From JAPPHA01 sp963662705 (lineage in GTDB: Bacteria > Pseudomonadota > Alphaproteobacteria > Rhodobacterales > Rhodobacteraceae): a DNA stretch of 64,000 bases. Shown here piece by piece: positions 43,324 through 52,733 of the stretch. The DNA lies in assembly GCA_963662705.2 (NCBI GenBank), contig OY759767.1, positions 1,984,001 to 2,048,000 on the forward strand, read 5' to 3'. The notes under the pieces are model-generated. The model had not been told where the DNA came from, did no database searches, and saw nothing but the letters and a program-made list of their open reading frames with translations. The translations under genes were made by a program, and so were the position numbers. How positions within the stretch are numbered: the stretch's first letter is position 1; every line of letters starts with the position of its first letter.

Positions 43324-44730
43324 TCACCGTACCGATATGAGTTCTCGGACTATGTCGGCGACCAGAAGGACATCATCACGGGTCGTGTCAAATTGCCCGA
43401 CCTGCACACGGATAACGAATCGGCCGTCGAGCATCGTTTGTGTCAAATACAAGCGGCCGTCGGCGTTGATTGCCTGCAGGAGTCTCTCCGTTGCCTCGTT
43501 CGGGTCGGACCCGCCGGAAGGGACATATCGGAACGTGAACAGCGAGAGGCGGCACGGTGACGTGATCTCGATTTCCGGGATTCGGGCAAGCCGGTCCCGA
43601 AGTTCGTTGGACCAAGCCACGTGATTTCGGATTCGCCTTCGAAGTCCCTCAAGTCCGTAGGCACGAAGTAAAAACCAGATCTTCAACGCCCGGAACCTGC
43701 GCCCAAGCTGGATGCCCCAGTCGCTGAAATCCGTAACCTTCGAGTGTTCGAGGGTCATGAGGTAACCCGGACGAACGCCCAGAGTCCGAACCTGGTCTGC
43801 TGGACCCGCGAGGAACTGAACCGAACAGTCGAACTGGGCACCAAGCCATTTGTGAGGATTGAATACGATACTGTCCGCGAGTTCGATACCGTCCCAGATG
43901 TGTCGAAACTCCGGGCAAATCATCGCCGACCCCGCCCAGGCTGCGTCGACGTGGCTGTAGAGTCCCTGATCGCGGCAGATCTCGAGAACCGGGCGCAAGA
44001 TGTCGGAAGCGCCAACCGAAGTGCCACCGATTACCGTGGTGACGCCTGCAGGAATATGCCCGTCTCTCCGGTCCCGTGCAATCCGTTCTGCAAGTGATGT
44101 CGGCGACATCGCCAGATCTTCGTCGGTCGGAATCCTGACGAGATTGTCCTGGCCAATTCCCGCAATCCGAATTGCCTTGTCGAGCGAACTGTGCGCCTGG
44201 TCGGTCGCGTAAATCCGAATCCTGCCCTTGTCGGAAAGACCGGTTCGATTACCCTCGAATGCCAGTGCGCGTTCGCGCATGGTCAGGACAGCTGCAAGGG
44301 TTGATGACGACGCGCTATCCTGAATGACCCCAGCGAGAGTCGGGGGCAAGCCGAGCGCTTCGCGTAGCCATCCGGTCATGGCGATCTCGAGTTCCGTGAC
44401 GGCGGGGGATGTCTGCCAGAGCATTCCCTGCGCGCCGATTGCGCTGGAGAGTTGCTCGGCCACCATGGACGCTGGCGCCGCATTCGCTGAAAAATAGGCA
44501 AAGAACCTCGGATGCTGCCAATGCGTCAGCCCATCCGGGATAATGTCCTCAAAATCCGCAAAAATACTCTCCATGGATTCAGCGTGTTCGGGGGGCGATG
44601 CGGGTATCCGATCCAGGATGTCACCCGGCTTGACCGTTGAGCGAACCGGCTGCTCGCTGATCGAGGCATGATACTTCTCGATCCAGTCCGTCGCCCTTTC
44701 GCTCCACCGGCGATAGTCAGCGTATTGCAT
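43324..44730 (-). CDS. Group II PLP-dependent (aromatic-L-amino-acid type) decarboxylase
   Basis: This 468-residue enzyme has the fold and motifs of aromatic amino acid decarboxylases: LTHWQHPRFFAYFSANAAPASMVAEQL, the ATDQAHSSLDKAIRIAG histidine stacking on PLP, LYSHVDAAWAGSAMICPEFRH (PLP aspartate), and the lysine in SIVFNPHKWLGAQFDCS. Likely substrates are tyrosine, tryptophan, phenylalanine or DOPA, with an amine as product. It is not in an evident operon: the aminotransferase gene 296 bp upstream is also on minus. Confidence 0.92.
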   Translation of the reverse strand: MQYADYRRWSERATDWIEKYHASISEQPVRSTVKPGDILDRIPASPPEHAESMESIFADFEDIIPDGLTHWQHPRFFAYFSANAAPASMVAEQLSSAIGAQGMLWQTSPAVTELEIAMTGWLREALGLPPTLAGVIQDSASSSTLAAVLTMRERALAFEGNRTGLSDKGRIRIYATDQAHSSLDKAIRIAGIGQDNLVRIPTDEDLAMSPTSLAERIARDRRDGHIPAGVTTVIGGTSVGASDILRPVLEICRDQGLYSHVDAAWAGSAMICPEFRHIWDGIELADSIVFNPHKWLGAQFDCSVQFLAGPADQVRTLGVRPGYLMTLEHSKVTDFSDWGIQLGRRFRALKIWFLLRAYGLEGLRRRIRNHVAWSNELRDRLARIPEIEITSPCRLSLFTFRYVPSGGSDPNEATERLLQAINADGRLYLTQTMLDGRFVIRVQVGQFDTTRDDVLLVADIVRELISVR

Positions 44731-45026
44731 TGCATCTAACCTCGTGACTCAGATTGCAGGATGGTGTTGGCAGGCCAAAAGATTTTCGCAAGACCTGGCT
44801 GCGTCTGACGGGGAATCCGTGTAAAAGTCCGGGTGCATGATTTACCGAACCGTAACTCAATCCCATTACAGCAGCGCTCAGGCGCGGTGAACCCCCGATG
44901 TCCGTGCAGGTGCATCAAACTCTGGGCACCGGATCGGCGGAGGGGACCTCCCATGACCGGTTACGGTGTGGTGCTACCGGAACGGGACCCCTGACGGTGA
45001 TTCTCCCCTGCTGTTTGTTGCCGTTC

Positions 45027-46208
45027 TCATTTTCGCGTGGCGAGATCACCTGCAAAGTCAACGAGTCTGTTCAACGCATCCTTGAGGCAGGCAGAACCAG
45101 TCGTCAGCGCAACGCGGACATGACCCGCCGTTGCCTGGCCGAAGCTCTCTCCGGGCATCACCGCAATGCGCCTGTCTTCAAGAAGGCGACGGGCAAACTC
45201 GGTCCCGGACAATCCCGTGGGCGAGAGGTCAAGCAAGACATACATCGCTCCTTTGGGCGGAACGATGAGCACCGAATTTGCGCCTGACAGGCAATCCATG
45301 GCGATTTCGAGCCGTTGTCGGTAGATGTTTGCCACGCGTGCCTCGATCTGGTCACCTTGCACGACTGCCTGGAAAGCTGCGTCCTGAACAAATCCGGCAA
45401 CGCCGTAGGTGCTGACCGTCGCAAGGTCTCCCAGTCGCGAAATGGCGGCCTCCGGCCCAGCGACCCAGCCGCACCTGAACCCGGTCATTGCATGGCTTTT
45501 CGACAGCGAACCGATCACCAGTGTCCTATCCGCAAGTTCCGGAATCGAACGTGGAGAAACGTGCTCTCCTGACCAGACCTGGCTTTCGTATACCTCGTCA
45601 GAAATCACCCAAAGGTCGTTTTCCTTGCAGACTCTGCCGATCCCGATCAGTGCCTCTCGGCCATAGACGGCCCCACTAGGATTGTTGGGAGAATTGATCA
45701 GGAGTGAGCGGACTGTGTGGTCGATGCAGCGCCTCAGGTCTTCTGCAGTCGGGACAAATCCGTTTTGAGGACGAGTCGGCACCGCGACTGCTGTCGCACC
45801 CGTTGCCCTGATTGTGCCGGGAAACGTTGCGTAGTACGGATCGCAATAGAGCCCCGTTGTTCCTGCTTCGAGAAGGGCCAGGTGAGTCGCAAACAGGGCG
45901 GCCTGGCCGCCAGCGGTCACCAGGACATTGTCGCATGATGTCTCGACGCCGGTACGGTGTTCGATTCTGGCTGCAATCGCCCTCCTGAGTGCAACCGATC
46001 CGGGAACGGGTGAATAACCTGTGTTTCCTCCTCTTGCGCTCCGGTTCATCTCGTCGATGATCGGGGCCGCAGTTCGAAAGTCGTGATCGCCAATCGTGAG
46101 ATCGAGAACGGGTTCGCCTGCCGCGGCAAGTCGACGTGCCTGGTAATAGACCTCCCAGCCATCGCTGCCTCCAGCGTTGATGTTCTCAATTCGATGCGAA
46201 AGGTTCAT
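45027..46208 (-). CDS. Pyridoxal-dependent aminotransferase class I/II
   Basis: This 393-residue AspC-type aminotransferase has LDLTIGDHDFRTAAPI, GYSPVPGSVALRRAIAAR, SPNNPSGAVYGREAL, the ISDEVYESQVW tyrosine, and PLP lysine in SLSKSHAMTGFRCGW. The carboxylate-binding arginine near the end is in GHVRVALTTG. Substrate specificity cannot be read; aspartate, aromatic or branched-chain amino acids are all possible. Together with the adjacent decarboxylase it may form a small amino-acid-catabolic pair. Confidence 0.9.
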   Translation of the reverse strand: MNLSHRIENINAGGSDGWEVYYQARRLAAAGEPVLDLTIGDHDFRTAAPIIDEMNRSARGGNTGYSPVPGSVALRRAIAARIEHRTGVETSCDNVLVTAGGQAALFATHLALLEAGTTGLYCDPYYATFPGTIRATGATAVAVPTRPQNGFVPTAEDLRRCIDHTVRSLLINSPNNPSGAVYGREALIGIGRVCKENDLWVISDEVYESQVWSGEHVSPRSIPELADRTLVIGSLSKSHAMTGFRCGWVAGPEAAISRLGDLATVSTYGVAGFVQDAAFQAVVQGDQIEARVANIYRQRLEIAMDCLSGANSVLIVPPKGAMYVLLDLSPTGLSGTEFARRLLEDRRIAVMPGESFGQATAGHVRVALTTGSACLKDALNRLVDFAGDLATRK

Positions 46209-46819
46209 CGCCAGGCTCGTTCTTCAGTTTGTTCCGGTTCGATGGGACACCGACTCGATCGTCACCACGAAATCCGTCGTTCGGCAAGTGTCATCTGTTC
46301 GATTTTTTGCGGAACTGATTCCAGGACATGTTCCGCCACCGTCCCCAGGAAGGGTGAAAGGCAGACGATGTCTCTAGGCTGGCAAACAACCAAATCCTTC
46401 AGTTGAACTTCCTCGCGCTCGCGGAGGCAACCGATGATGGCGGATGGTTTGCCGACCATGGGGTTTCCCTTGGGGCCATGCATGCGCATCAGGCTTTTGG
46501 ATGGCTTGTCGGCCAACACGCGCATCTTCTGGAAATCGACGGTCGCATTGTAGTCGTTACATGGAGCCGACTTCCCTGTCTTAGCGTTACTGGAGAATGC
46601 AATCTACCCCTTCATCGAGACGAGCCCCGCGAGTATCCGGCTCGCGGTCAATTCGCTTCCGCTTCTGTTCCTTTAAGTTAAATGTCGGAAGCATGGCTCC
46701 TGCCCTTCCGTCTCTTTCGCCGCTAGCCGCCACCGCTTGTTGGCAGCCGCATCGGCGAGCCTGTCCGGGAAATGCGGACTGACAGGTCGTTCACCTTTTT
46801 CTTGGATGCAAGCGTCGAA
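46209..46819. other. Stretch left of the IS, with an unidentified minus-strand frame
   Basis: No recognised gene. On the minus strand a frame ending at 46262 and opening after a stop near 46613 has a fairly protein-like sequence (for example KSAPCNDYNATVDFQKMRVL, then MHGPKGNPMVGKPSAIIGCL); its first ATG is 46525. I cannot assign it. It may be a gene remnant left by the IS insertion or by deletion beside it. Confidence 0.3.
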
Positions 46820-49281
46820 GGCTAACCCTACCATGTTATGAAAGATTGTGCTGGACGGCGCGGTTTCGATGGTGTAGGCCAGCGCCATTATGGCCCAGTC
46901 CCAGATCAGCCGCACGCTTGGCGGCCCTGCGGCGCGTGCGCGCATTGTCGCGATCCTGGCGCAGGAACATTTCGACAGCCGGCGAGCCCTGGGTCGCCGT
47001 GTCTGTGAGGAATTCTCTTTCGTCGACGCGATCGGTCGGCATCAGGTGTCAGGATGCCTGCATGCGCTTGCGACCCTTGCCGGGCGCGATCCCGATATCA
47101 TGCTGCCGGCTCCGAAGTCGGGGGGCGTCGACATCACTCCACGCCTGCTCGACGCTCCGGTGCCGGATCCGGTCGACGTTCCCACGGCCCTGTCCCGGGT
47201 TGAGGGTCTTGCGATTGTCGAGGTCGTCACGTCCGATGACCGGGCGCTGTGGAACACGCTGATCGCCCATGAGCATCCCCATGGCATGACCACCTTTGCC
47301 GGGCGCCAGCTCCGCTATCTGGTGGGCTCGGCCCATGGCTGGCTGGGGGCGGCGGGGTTCTCGGCTGCGGCGCTCAAGGTTGCGGCCCGCGACCGCTGGA
47401 TCGCATGGACGCACAGCCAGCGGAGCGGCCAACTTGACCGGATCCTGTGTCTGAACCGTTTCCTGATCCGGCCTTCGGTCCGGTGTCCGCACCTGGCCAG
47501 TCACGTCCTGGGGCGCATCCTGCGGCGCCTGCCCCGGGACTTCGCGGCCCGCTACGGTTTCCGCCCGCTGCTGGTGGAGAGTTTCGCCGATGAGGGCTAT
47601 GATGGCACCTGCCTGAGGGCGGCCAATTTCCTCTGCGTGGGCCGGACGGCGGGCCGTGGCCGGCAGGACCGCGAGAGGCGGCGCGCCAAGACGGTGAAGA
47701 CGGTGTTCATGTTCCCGCTCGACCGGCGCTGGCGTCGGGAACTCGGGGTCCCGCATGTGGAGCTCCGGCCGGCTCTCGAGCCGGGGGAAGGCCTGTCGGC
47801 TTCGGACTGGGCGGAGAATGAATTCGGAGGGGCTCCCTTGGGTGATCGGCGACTGTCTGCGCGGCTTGTGAAGAGTGCCGGGCTTCTGGCGGCGTATCCG
47901 GGCCACAAGATCAATGCCAGCCCGGACAGCGACAGCACGGCGATCAATGCCTTCTACCGGCTGGTCGAGAAGCCGGCGGAATCGGCGGTCACGGTAGAGA
48001 ACATCCTGGCGCCGCACCGTGAGCGCACCGTCTGCCGCATCCGTGGCCAGCGCACGGTTCTGGCCATCCAGGACGGCACCGACCTGAACTTCGCCACCCG
48101 GCCGGGCTGTGACGGTCTCGAGGTGATCGGACGGAACCAGACCAGCGCGAAGACCCTGGGCCTGCACCTGCACGCGACACTGGCGGTGAGTGACACCGGC
48201 CTTCCTCTCGGCGTGCTGCGCCTGGGGTTCGACGCGGCGGTGAAGCGCACGCCGGAAGCCGAGAAGCGGAAGAAGAGCGAACGCTGGCTTGACGCCTTCG
48301 CCGACATCGGTGCTGCGGTGCGGGAGGTCGGGGGCAAGACGCGGGTGCTCAGCGTCTGTGACCGGGAGGCGGACTTCTACGAACTGTTCGATGCCCAGCG
48401 CAGGAACCCGCGTGTCGGATTGCTGGTCCGGGCGAAGCATGACCGTGTGCTGGGGAAGGCGCGTCCGAAGCTGTTCGAGACCTTGGGCGGGGGCGCGGCC
48501 GACGGCCGTATCGCGGTCGAGATTGCGGGACTGACGGCACGTCCCAAGTCCAGCAAGAAGAAGGCGCGCCCGATGCGCCGGAAGCGTCTGGCGCAGTGTG
48601 AACTGCGGTTCCGTCGCGTGGTCCTGCCGGCAACGATCCCCGGCGGTGAACCGGTCACGGTGTCGGGGGTGCACATCGTTGAGACCGACCCGCCGGAGGA
48701 CGAGGCCCCGGTGCAGTGGTACCTGTTGAGCACGCTCAAGGTCGGCTCGGCCAAGGAAGCGGCGGAGATCGTGGGCTACTACCTCCAGAGGTGGCGGATC
48801 GAAGATTATTTTCGCGTCCTGAAATCCGGTTGCCGGGTGGAACACCTGCTGTTCCGCACCGCAGACCGGCTGCAACGGGCCATCGCCATCAATGCGGTGA
48901 TCGCATGGCGCATCATGCTGATGACCCTGCTCGGACGCCAGGTGCCGGACTGTGATCCCGACCTGATGTTCACCGATGCGGAACTGAACTTCCTCGGTGA
49001 CTATGCACGAAAACATGCCATGGCCACACCGCAGCGGCTCGGCGACGCGGTCGCCGTGGTGGCGCATCTCGGCGGATATCGCGACCGCAAGCATGACCCG
49101 GACCCCGGCAACCAGATCATGTGGACCGGCTACAACCGCCTGACCAGCGCCGTGATCGGCCACGAAATCGGCAGTGAAACCGGTTATGAAACCGGCTTCG
49201 AGGCTGGCAAGAGACATGCCTTGCGGGAAAGCAGATGACCTGTGGTCATCCACCATTTATCATGACTCGGTAGGGCTAACC
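46820..49281 (+). mobile_element. Complete insertion sequence with DruA-transposase fusion (IS4/IS50-like)
   Basis: Imperfect terminal inverted repeats of about 31 bp bound the element: the left end starts ggctaaccctacc at 46820 and the right end read inward from 49281 starts ggttagccctacc. About 23 of 31 positions match. One transposase gene fills the interior. The element is visibly richer in G+C than its flanks, suggesting recent arrival. No 9-bp target duplication is visible (agcgtcgaa on the left, agacccggc on the right). Confidence 0.82.
46890..49238 (+). CDS. Transposase: N-terminal DUF4338 (DruA-like) fused to Tn5/IS50-type DDE domain
   Basis: This 782-residue protein has two parts. 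Residues 1 to about 300 match DUF4338/DruA: RQLRYLVGSAHGWLGAAGFSAAALKV, YGFRPLLVESFADEGYDGTCLRAANFLCVGRTAGRGRQDR and KTVFMFPL. From about 312 comes the IS4-family DNA-binding domain WAENEFGGAPLGDRRLSARLVK, then the DDE domain. D395 in IQDGTDLNF, D491 in SVCDREADFYEL and E638 in the YREK signature YYLQRWRIEDYFRVLK form the catalytic triad. A C-terminal Tn5-type dimerisation region follows. The frame is intact and uninterrupted, so the element may still be active. DruA is otherwise known from the Druantia antiphage system. Confidence 0.9.
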   Translation: MAQSQISRTLGGPAARARIVAILAQEHFDSRRALGRRVCEEFSFVDAIGRHQVSGCLHALATLAGRDPDIMLPAPKSGGVDITPRLLDAPVPDPVDVPTALSRVEGLAIVEVVTSDDRALWNTLIAHEHPHGMTTFAGRQLRYLVGSAHGWLGAAGFSAAALKVAARDRWIAWTHSQRSGQLDRILCLNRFLIRPSVRCPHLASHVLGRILRRLPRDFAARYGFRPLLVESFADEGYDGTCLRAANFLCVGRTAGRGRQDRERRRAKTVKTVFMFPLDRRWRRELGVPHVELRPALEPGEGLSASDWAENEFGGAPLGDRRLSARLVKSAGLLAAYPGHKINASPDSDSTAINAFYRLVEKPAESAVTVENILAPHRERTVCRIRGQRTVLAIQDGTDLNFATRPGCDGLEVIGRNQTSAKTLGLHLHATLAVSDTGLPLGVLRLGFDAAVKRTPEAEKRKKSERWLDAFADIGAAVREVGGKTRVLSVCDREADFYELFDAQRRNPRVGLLVRAKHDRVLGKARPKLFETLGGGAADGRIAVEIAGLTARPKSSKKKARPMRRKRLAQCELRFRRVVLPATIPGGEPVTVSGVHIVETDPPEDEAPVQWYLLSTLKVGSAKEAAEIVGYYLQRWRIEDYFRVLKSGCRVEHLLFRTADRLQRAIAINAVIAWRIMLMTLLGRQVPDCDPDLMFTDAELNFLGDYARKHAMATPQRLGDAVAVVAHLGGYRDRKHDPDPGNQIMWTGYNRLTSAVIGHEIGSETGYETGFEAGKRHALRESR

Positions 49282-49475
49282 AGACCCGGCGTCAATCGCT
49301 CTTCGCTCTTGCGCCCGGTGACCGCATGCCGTAATGGGTGCCTATGAGGACGGCTACCATTACTTGCTGCATAGGCATTATCGGCTGACATCGTCAGGCG
49401 AGCCGGCCTTCTGTTTCTCAAAAAAATCGGATTTCGTGCTCGCTTGGGAGAACGCGTCAGGCTTGTCGGTGAACC

Positions 49476-50861
49476 ATGATCGAACTGCAACTGTACAATT
49501 CGCGGACCAGGAAAAGGGAAACCTTCGCCCCGATCGACCCGGACCATGTCCGGATGTATGTCTGCGGACCGACGGTCTACGATCGTGCGCACGTGGGAAA
49601 TGCGCGACCTGTAATCGTGTTCGATGTCCTTCACCGCGTTTTGAGATTTCTCGCGCCGGTCAATGGTTGGGGGAAAGTCACCTACGCGCGCAACATCACC
49701 GATATTGACGACAAGATTAACGCGCGCGCGTCCGAAACCGGCCGGTCGATCCGCGACATCACGGAAGAAACGACTGGATGGTATCTGGAGGACATGTCCG
49801 CCCTTGGAGAACTCGGGCCCGATTTTGCACCTCGTGCCACGGAATACATTCCGGAAATGATACATTTTATCAACGCGTTAATTGAAAAAGATCATGCATA
49901 TGAGGCCAAACGGCACGTGCTTTTCGATGTGACTTCCTACCCGCACTACGGATCGCTGTCTGGGCGCAGTCTGGACGACATGATCGCGGGCGCTCGCGTC
50001 GAGGTTGCTCCGTACAAGCGTGATCCAATGGACTTCGTCCTGTGGAAGCCATCAACGGATGATTTGCCTGGCTGGTCCAGCCCGTGGGGGTGTGGACGAC
50101 CGGGCTGGCACATCGAATGCTCGGCAATGACGAGAGCACTATTCGGTGAGTCATTCGATATCCATGGTGGCGGAGCGGACCTGATGTTTCCTCACCACGA
50201 AAACGAAATCGCGCAAAGCTGTTGCCTGTCAGGCAGGAGCAGTTTCGCACGTGTCTGGATCCACAATGAAATGCTGAGGGTCGAGGGGCAGAAAATGGCA
50301 AAGTCCCTCGGAAATTTTTTCACCATCCGGGACCTGCTCGATCGTGGAATACCTGGCGAAGTCATTCGTTTCGTTTTCCTCGGGACGCACCATTCAAAAC
50401 CGATGGACTGGACGGAAGCACGGGTGCGCGAAGCGGAATCAACGTTGAGAAAGTGGCGGGCGATTTGCGACGACGCCGACGACTCCGGAGAGATTTCTCC
50501 AACCGTGGTTCAGGCATTGGCCAACGACCTGAATACTCCCGCGGCACTTGCCGCCCTGCATGATGTCGCCGGCAAGAGGAACGGCAGTGAACTGAAAGCG
50601 TCGGCCGGTCTCCTTGGCTTGCTCGGCGACGACATGGGTGACTGGAACCGCCCGGAACCACTTTCGAGGCAATATGATTCGATGATCGGCCGCCTGGTCC
50701 AGGAGCGGCAATCTGCACGTATGCGCAAGGACTTCGCCGCCGCCGATCGCCTGCGCGACCGTTTGCATGCGGCAGGAGTCGAGTTGATGGATTCGGCCGA
50801 AGGTACGGTTTGGCAGTGCGGTCCAAATTTTGATCCCGAAAGACTGAGGAGCCCGAAATGA
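49476..50861 (+). CDS. cysS: Cysteinyl-tRNA synthetase
   Basis: This 461-residue class I aminoacyl-tRNA synthetase charges tRNA-Cys. Zinc-site Cys30 starts the motif CGPTVYDRAHVGNARP, which includes the HIGH equivalent HVGN (39-42). The second signature is KMAKSLGN at about residue 270. GWHIECSAM and HGGGADLMFPHHENEIAQS are typical CysS segments. The length is normal. It overlaps cimA by ATGA, so translation of the two is coupled. The IS ends 194 bp upstream and may affect its promoter. Confidence 0.97.
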   Translation: MIELQLYNSRTRKRETFAPIDPDHVRMYVCGPTVYDRAHVGNARPVIVFDVLHRVLRFLAPVNGWGKVTYARNITDIDDKINARASETGRSIRDITEETTGWYLEDMSALGELGPDFAPRATEYIPEMIHFINALIEKDHAYEAKRHVLFDVTSYPHYGSLSGRSLDDMIAGARVEVAPYKRDPMDFVLWKPSTDDLPGWSSPWGCGRPGWHIECSAMTRALFGESFDIHGGGADLMFPHHENEIAQSCCLSGRSSFARVWIHNEMLRVEGQKMAKSLGNFFTIRDLLDRGIPGEVIRFVFLGTHHSKPMDWTEARVREAESTLRKWRAICDDADDSGEISPTVVQALANDLNTPAALAALHDVAGKRNGSELKASAGLLGLLGDDMGDWNRPEPLSRQYDSMIGRLVQERQSARMRKDFAAADRLRDRLHAAGVELMDSAEGTVWQCGPNFDPERLRSPK

Positions 50862-52489
50862 CCAGGGAAAGGCTGTATCTGTTCGATACGACGCTGAGAG
50901 ATGGTCAACAGACCCAGGGAGTGGCCTTTTCTGTTGATGAGAAATACCGGATTGCACGCATGCTGGACGACCTCGGTATCGATTATGTCGAGGGCGGCTG
51001 GCCAGGAGCGAATCCCACTGACGATGAGTTCTTTGCATCTCCACCATCGCTGAAGCGTTCGACCTTTACGGCATTCGGCATGACGAGGAGGAGCGGGCGA
51101 TCTGCCGCGAATGACGGTGTGCTCGCGGCCGTCGTCAATGCCGGTACCAAGGCGGTTTGCCTCGTCGGCAAGGCACATGTGTTCCACGTCAAGAGTGCAC
51201 TGGGGATTTCACTCGAAGAAAATTTGGATGCAATCGGGGACAGCATTGCCCTTCTGGTCGCTCGCGGCCGGGAAGCCATCTTCGATTGCGAGCATTTTTT
51301 CGACGGGTACCTGGACGATCCGGATTATGCCATCAGGGTCGCCCGAACCGCTTATGATGCCGGGGCGCGCTGGATTGTCCTGTGCGATACGAACGGCGGA
51401 ACCCTACCTGATTCGGTCAAGCGTGCTACAGCAGACGTCATTGAAGCGGGAATTCCCGGAGATCACGTCGGGATTCACTGCCATAACGACACCGAACATG
51501 CGATCGCCAATACGCTGGCGGCGGTCGATGTGGGCGCTAGGCAGATTCAGGGTGCGCTCAACGGTCTCGGGGAACGCTGCGGTAACGCCAATCTGATCTC
51601 CCTGATTCCGACGTTGTTGCTCAAAGCGCCATACAACGAGGTATTTGAGACAAGGATTGATCGCACTCAACTTCGAAACTTGACACGCACAAGCCGCCTG
51701 CTGGACGACATCCTGAACAGGGTTCCCCTTAAGTCCGCTGCTTATGTCGGTGCGTCGGCATTCGCGCACAAGGCCGGGCTTCACGCCCACGGTGTCATGA
51801 AAGACCCCTCGACATATGAACATGTCAGGCCGAAGCTGGTCGGCAACCAGAGAGTGGTTCCCATGTCGAATCAGGCGGGAAGATCAAGCCTGTCAAAGCG
51901 CCTTGCCGATGCTGGACTGGACATAGAGAAATCCGATCCGCGGATCGATGCGATCCTCAGGGACATCAAGGAGCGGGAAGACAAGGGGTACGCCTATGAC
52001 AGCGCCCAGGCCTCGTTCGAGCTCGTTGCGCGGCGCATCCTGGACCAGCTGCCGAGATATTTCAGAGTCCAGAGGTATCGCGTCAATATTGATTGCCGCA
52101 GGGATCGGCAAGGCAGGATGAAGACGGTATCAGAGGCCGTCGTTGTCGTCATGTTCGGTGACTCGGTTGTCATGAATGTTTCGGAAAGCCAAGACGAGGC
52201 CGGCAACGACAGGGGTCCTGTCAATGCACTGGCACGGGCGCTGGCGAAGGACCTTGGCCCGTATCAGGCGGCAATCGACGATATGAAGCTAGTGGACTTC
52301 AAGGTTCGCATCACTGACGGTGGCACAGAAGCGGTCACGAGAGTGATCATCGACAGCGAAGACGGGAAAGGTCGCAGATGGTCAACCGTCGGTGTTTCTC
52401 CGAACATCGTCGACGCCAGTTTCGATGCCCTTCTGGACGCGATCAATTGGAAGCTGATCAGGGATGGAGTGAAGCCGTTTGCCGCGTGA
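50858..52489 (+). CDS. cimA: (R)-citramalate synthase
   Basis: This 543-residue enzyme condenses pyruvate with acetyl-CoA to (R)-citramalate, giving 2-oxobutanoate for isoleucine without threonine deaminase. The HMGL-like TIM barrel has LFDTTLRDGQQTQGVAFSVDEK, EGGWPGANPTD and the metal motif GIHCHNDTEHAIANTLAAVD, then GLGERCGNANL. The C-terminal LeuA-type regulatory domain (from about 400) includes NIDCRRDRQGRMKTVSEAVV. The GGWPG-N segment and the long length indicate citramalate rather than isopropylmalate synthase. Feedback inhibition by isoleucine is expected from the regulatory domain. Confidence 0.94.
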   Translation: MTRERLYLFDTTLRDGQQTQGVAFSVDEKYRIARMLDDLGIDYVEGGWPGANPTDDEFFASPPSLKRSTFTAFGMTRRSGRSAANDGVLAAVVNAGTKAVCLVGKAHVFHVKSALGISLEENLDAIGDSIALLVARGREAIFDCEHFFDGYLDDPDYAIRVARTAYDAGARWIVLCDTNGGTLPDSVKRATADVIEAGIPGDHVGIHCHNDTEHAIANTLAAVDVGARQIQGALNGLGERCGNANLISLIPTLLLKAPYNEVFETRIDRTQLRNLTRTSRLLDDILNRVPLKSAAYVGASAFAHKAGLHAHGVMKDPSTYEHVRPKLVGNQRVVPMSNQAGRSSLSKRLADAGLDIEKSDPRIDAILRDIKEREDKGYAYDSAQASFELVARRILDQLPRYFRVQRYRVNIDCRRDRQGRMKTVSEAVVVVMFGDSVVMNVSESQDEAGNDRGPVNALARALAKDLGPYQAAIDDMKLVDFKVRITDGGTEAVTRVIIDSEDGKGRRWSTVGVSPNIVDASFDALLDAINWKLIRDGVKPFAA

Positions 52490-52733
52490 ACGGATCAATG
52501 ATTCCGTCTCCGGCGTTCGTCTTGAACACGCACAGGGGGTATGGGTTCGGCAAGTGAGTCACTAATCTCCTTTTTTGTGTGAATGAATCCCAATAATAAC
52601 GGGTGTCTTTTCGTGGGCGTACTCGAAAAAAAGGGGCGCCGAGATCGACCGGTAGCACGTTCGGCGGGCCGATGTCGTGACCAGTTCCGAAATCGCCAAC
52701 TGCATACGAACACGGACTACAAGGAATGCTGGA

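Noticed and set aside
47049..49256. 735-codon minus-strand frame opposite the IS transposase
   Set aside because: High G+C removes stop codons on the opposite strand. The plus-strand frame has the catalytic residues, and this one shows no domain.
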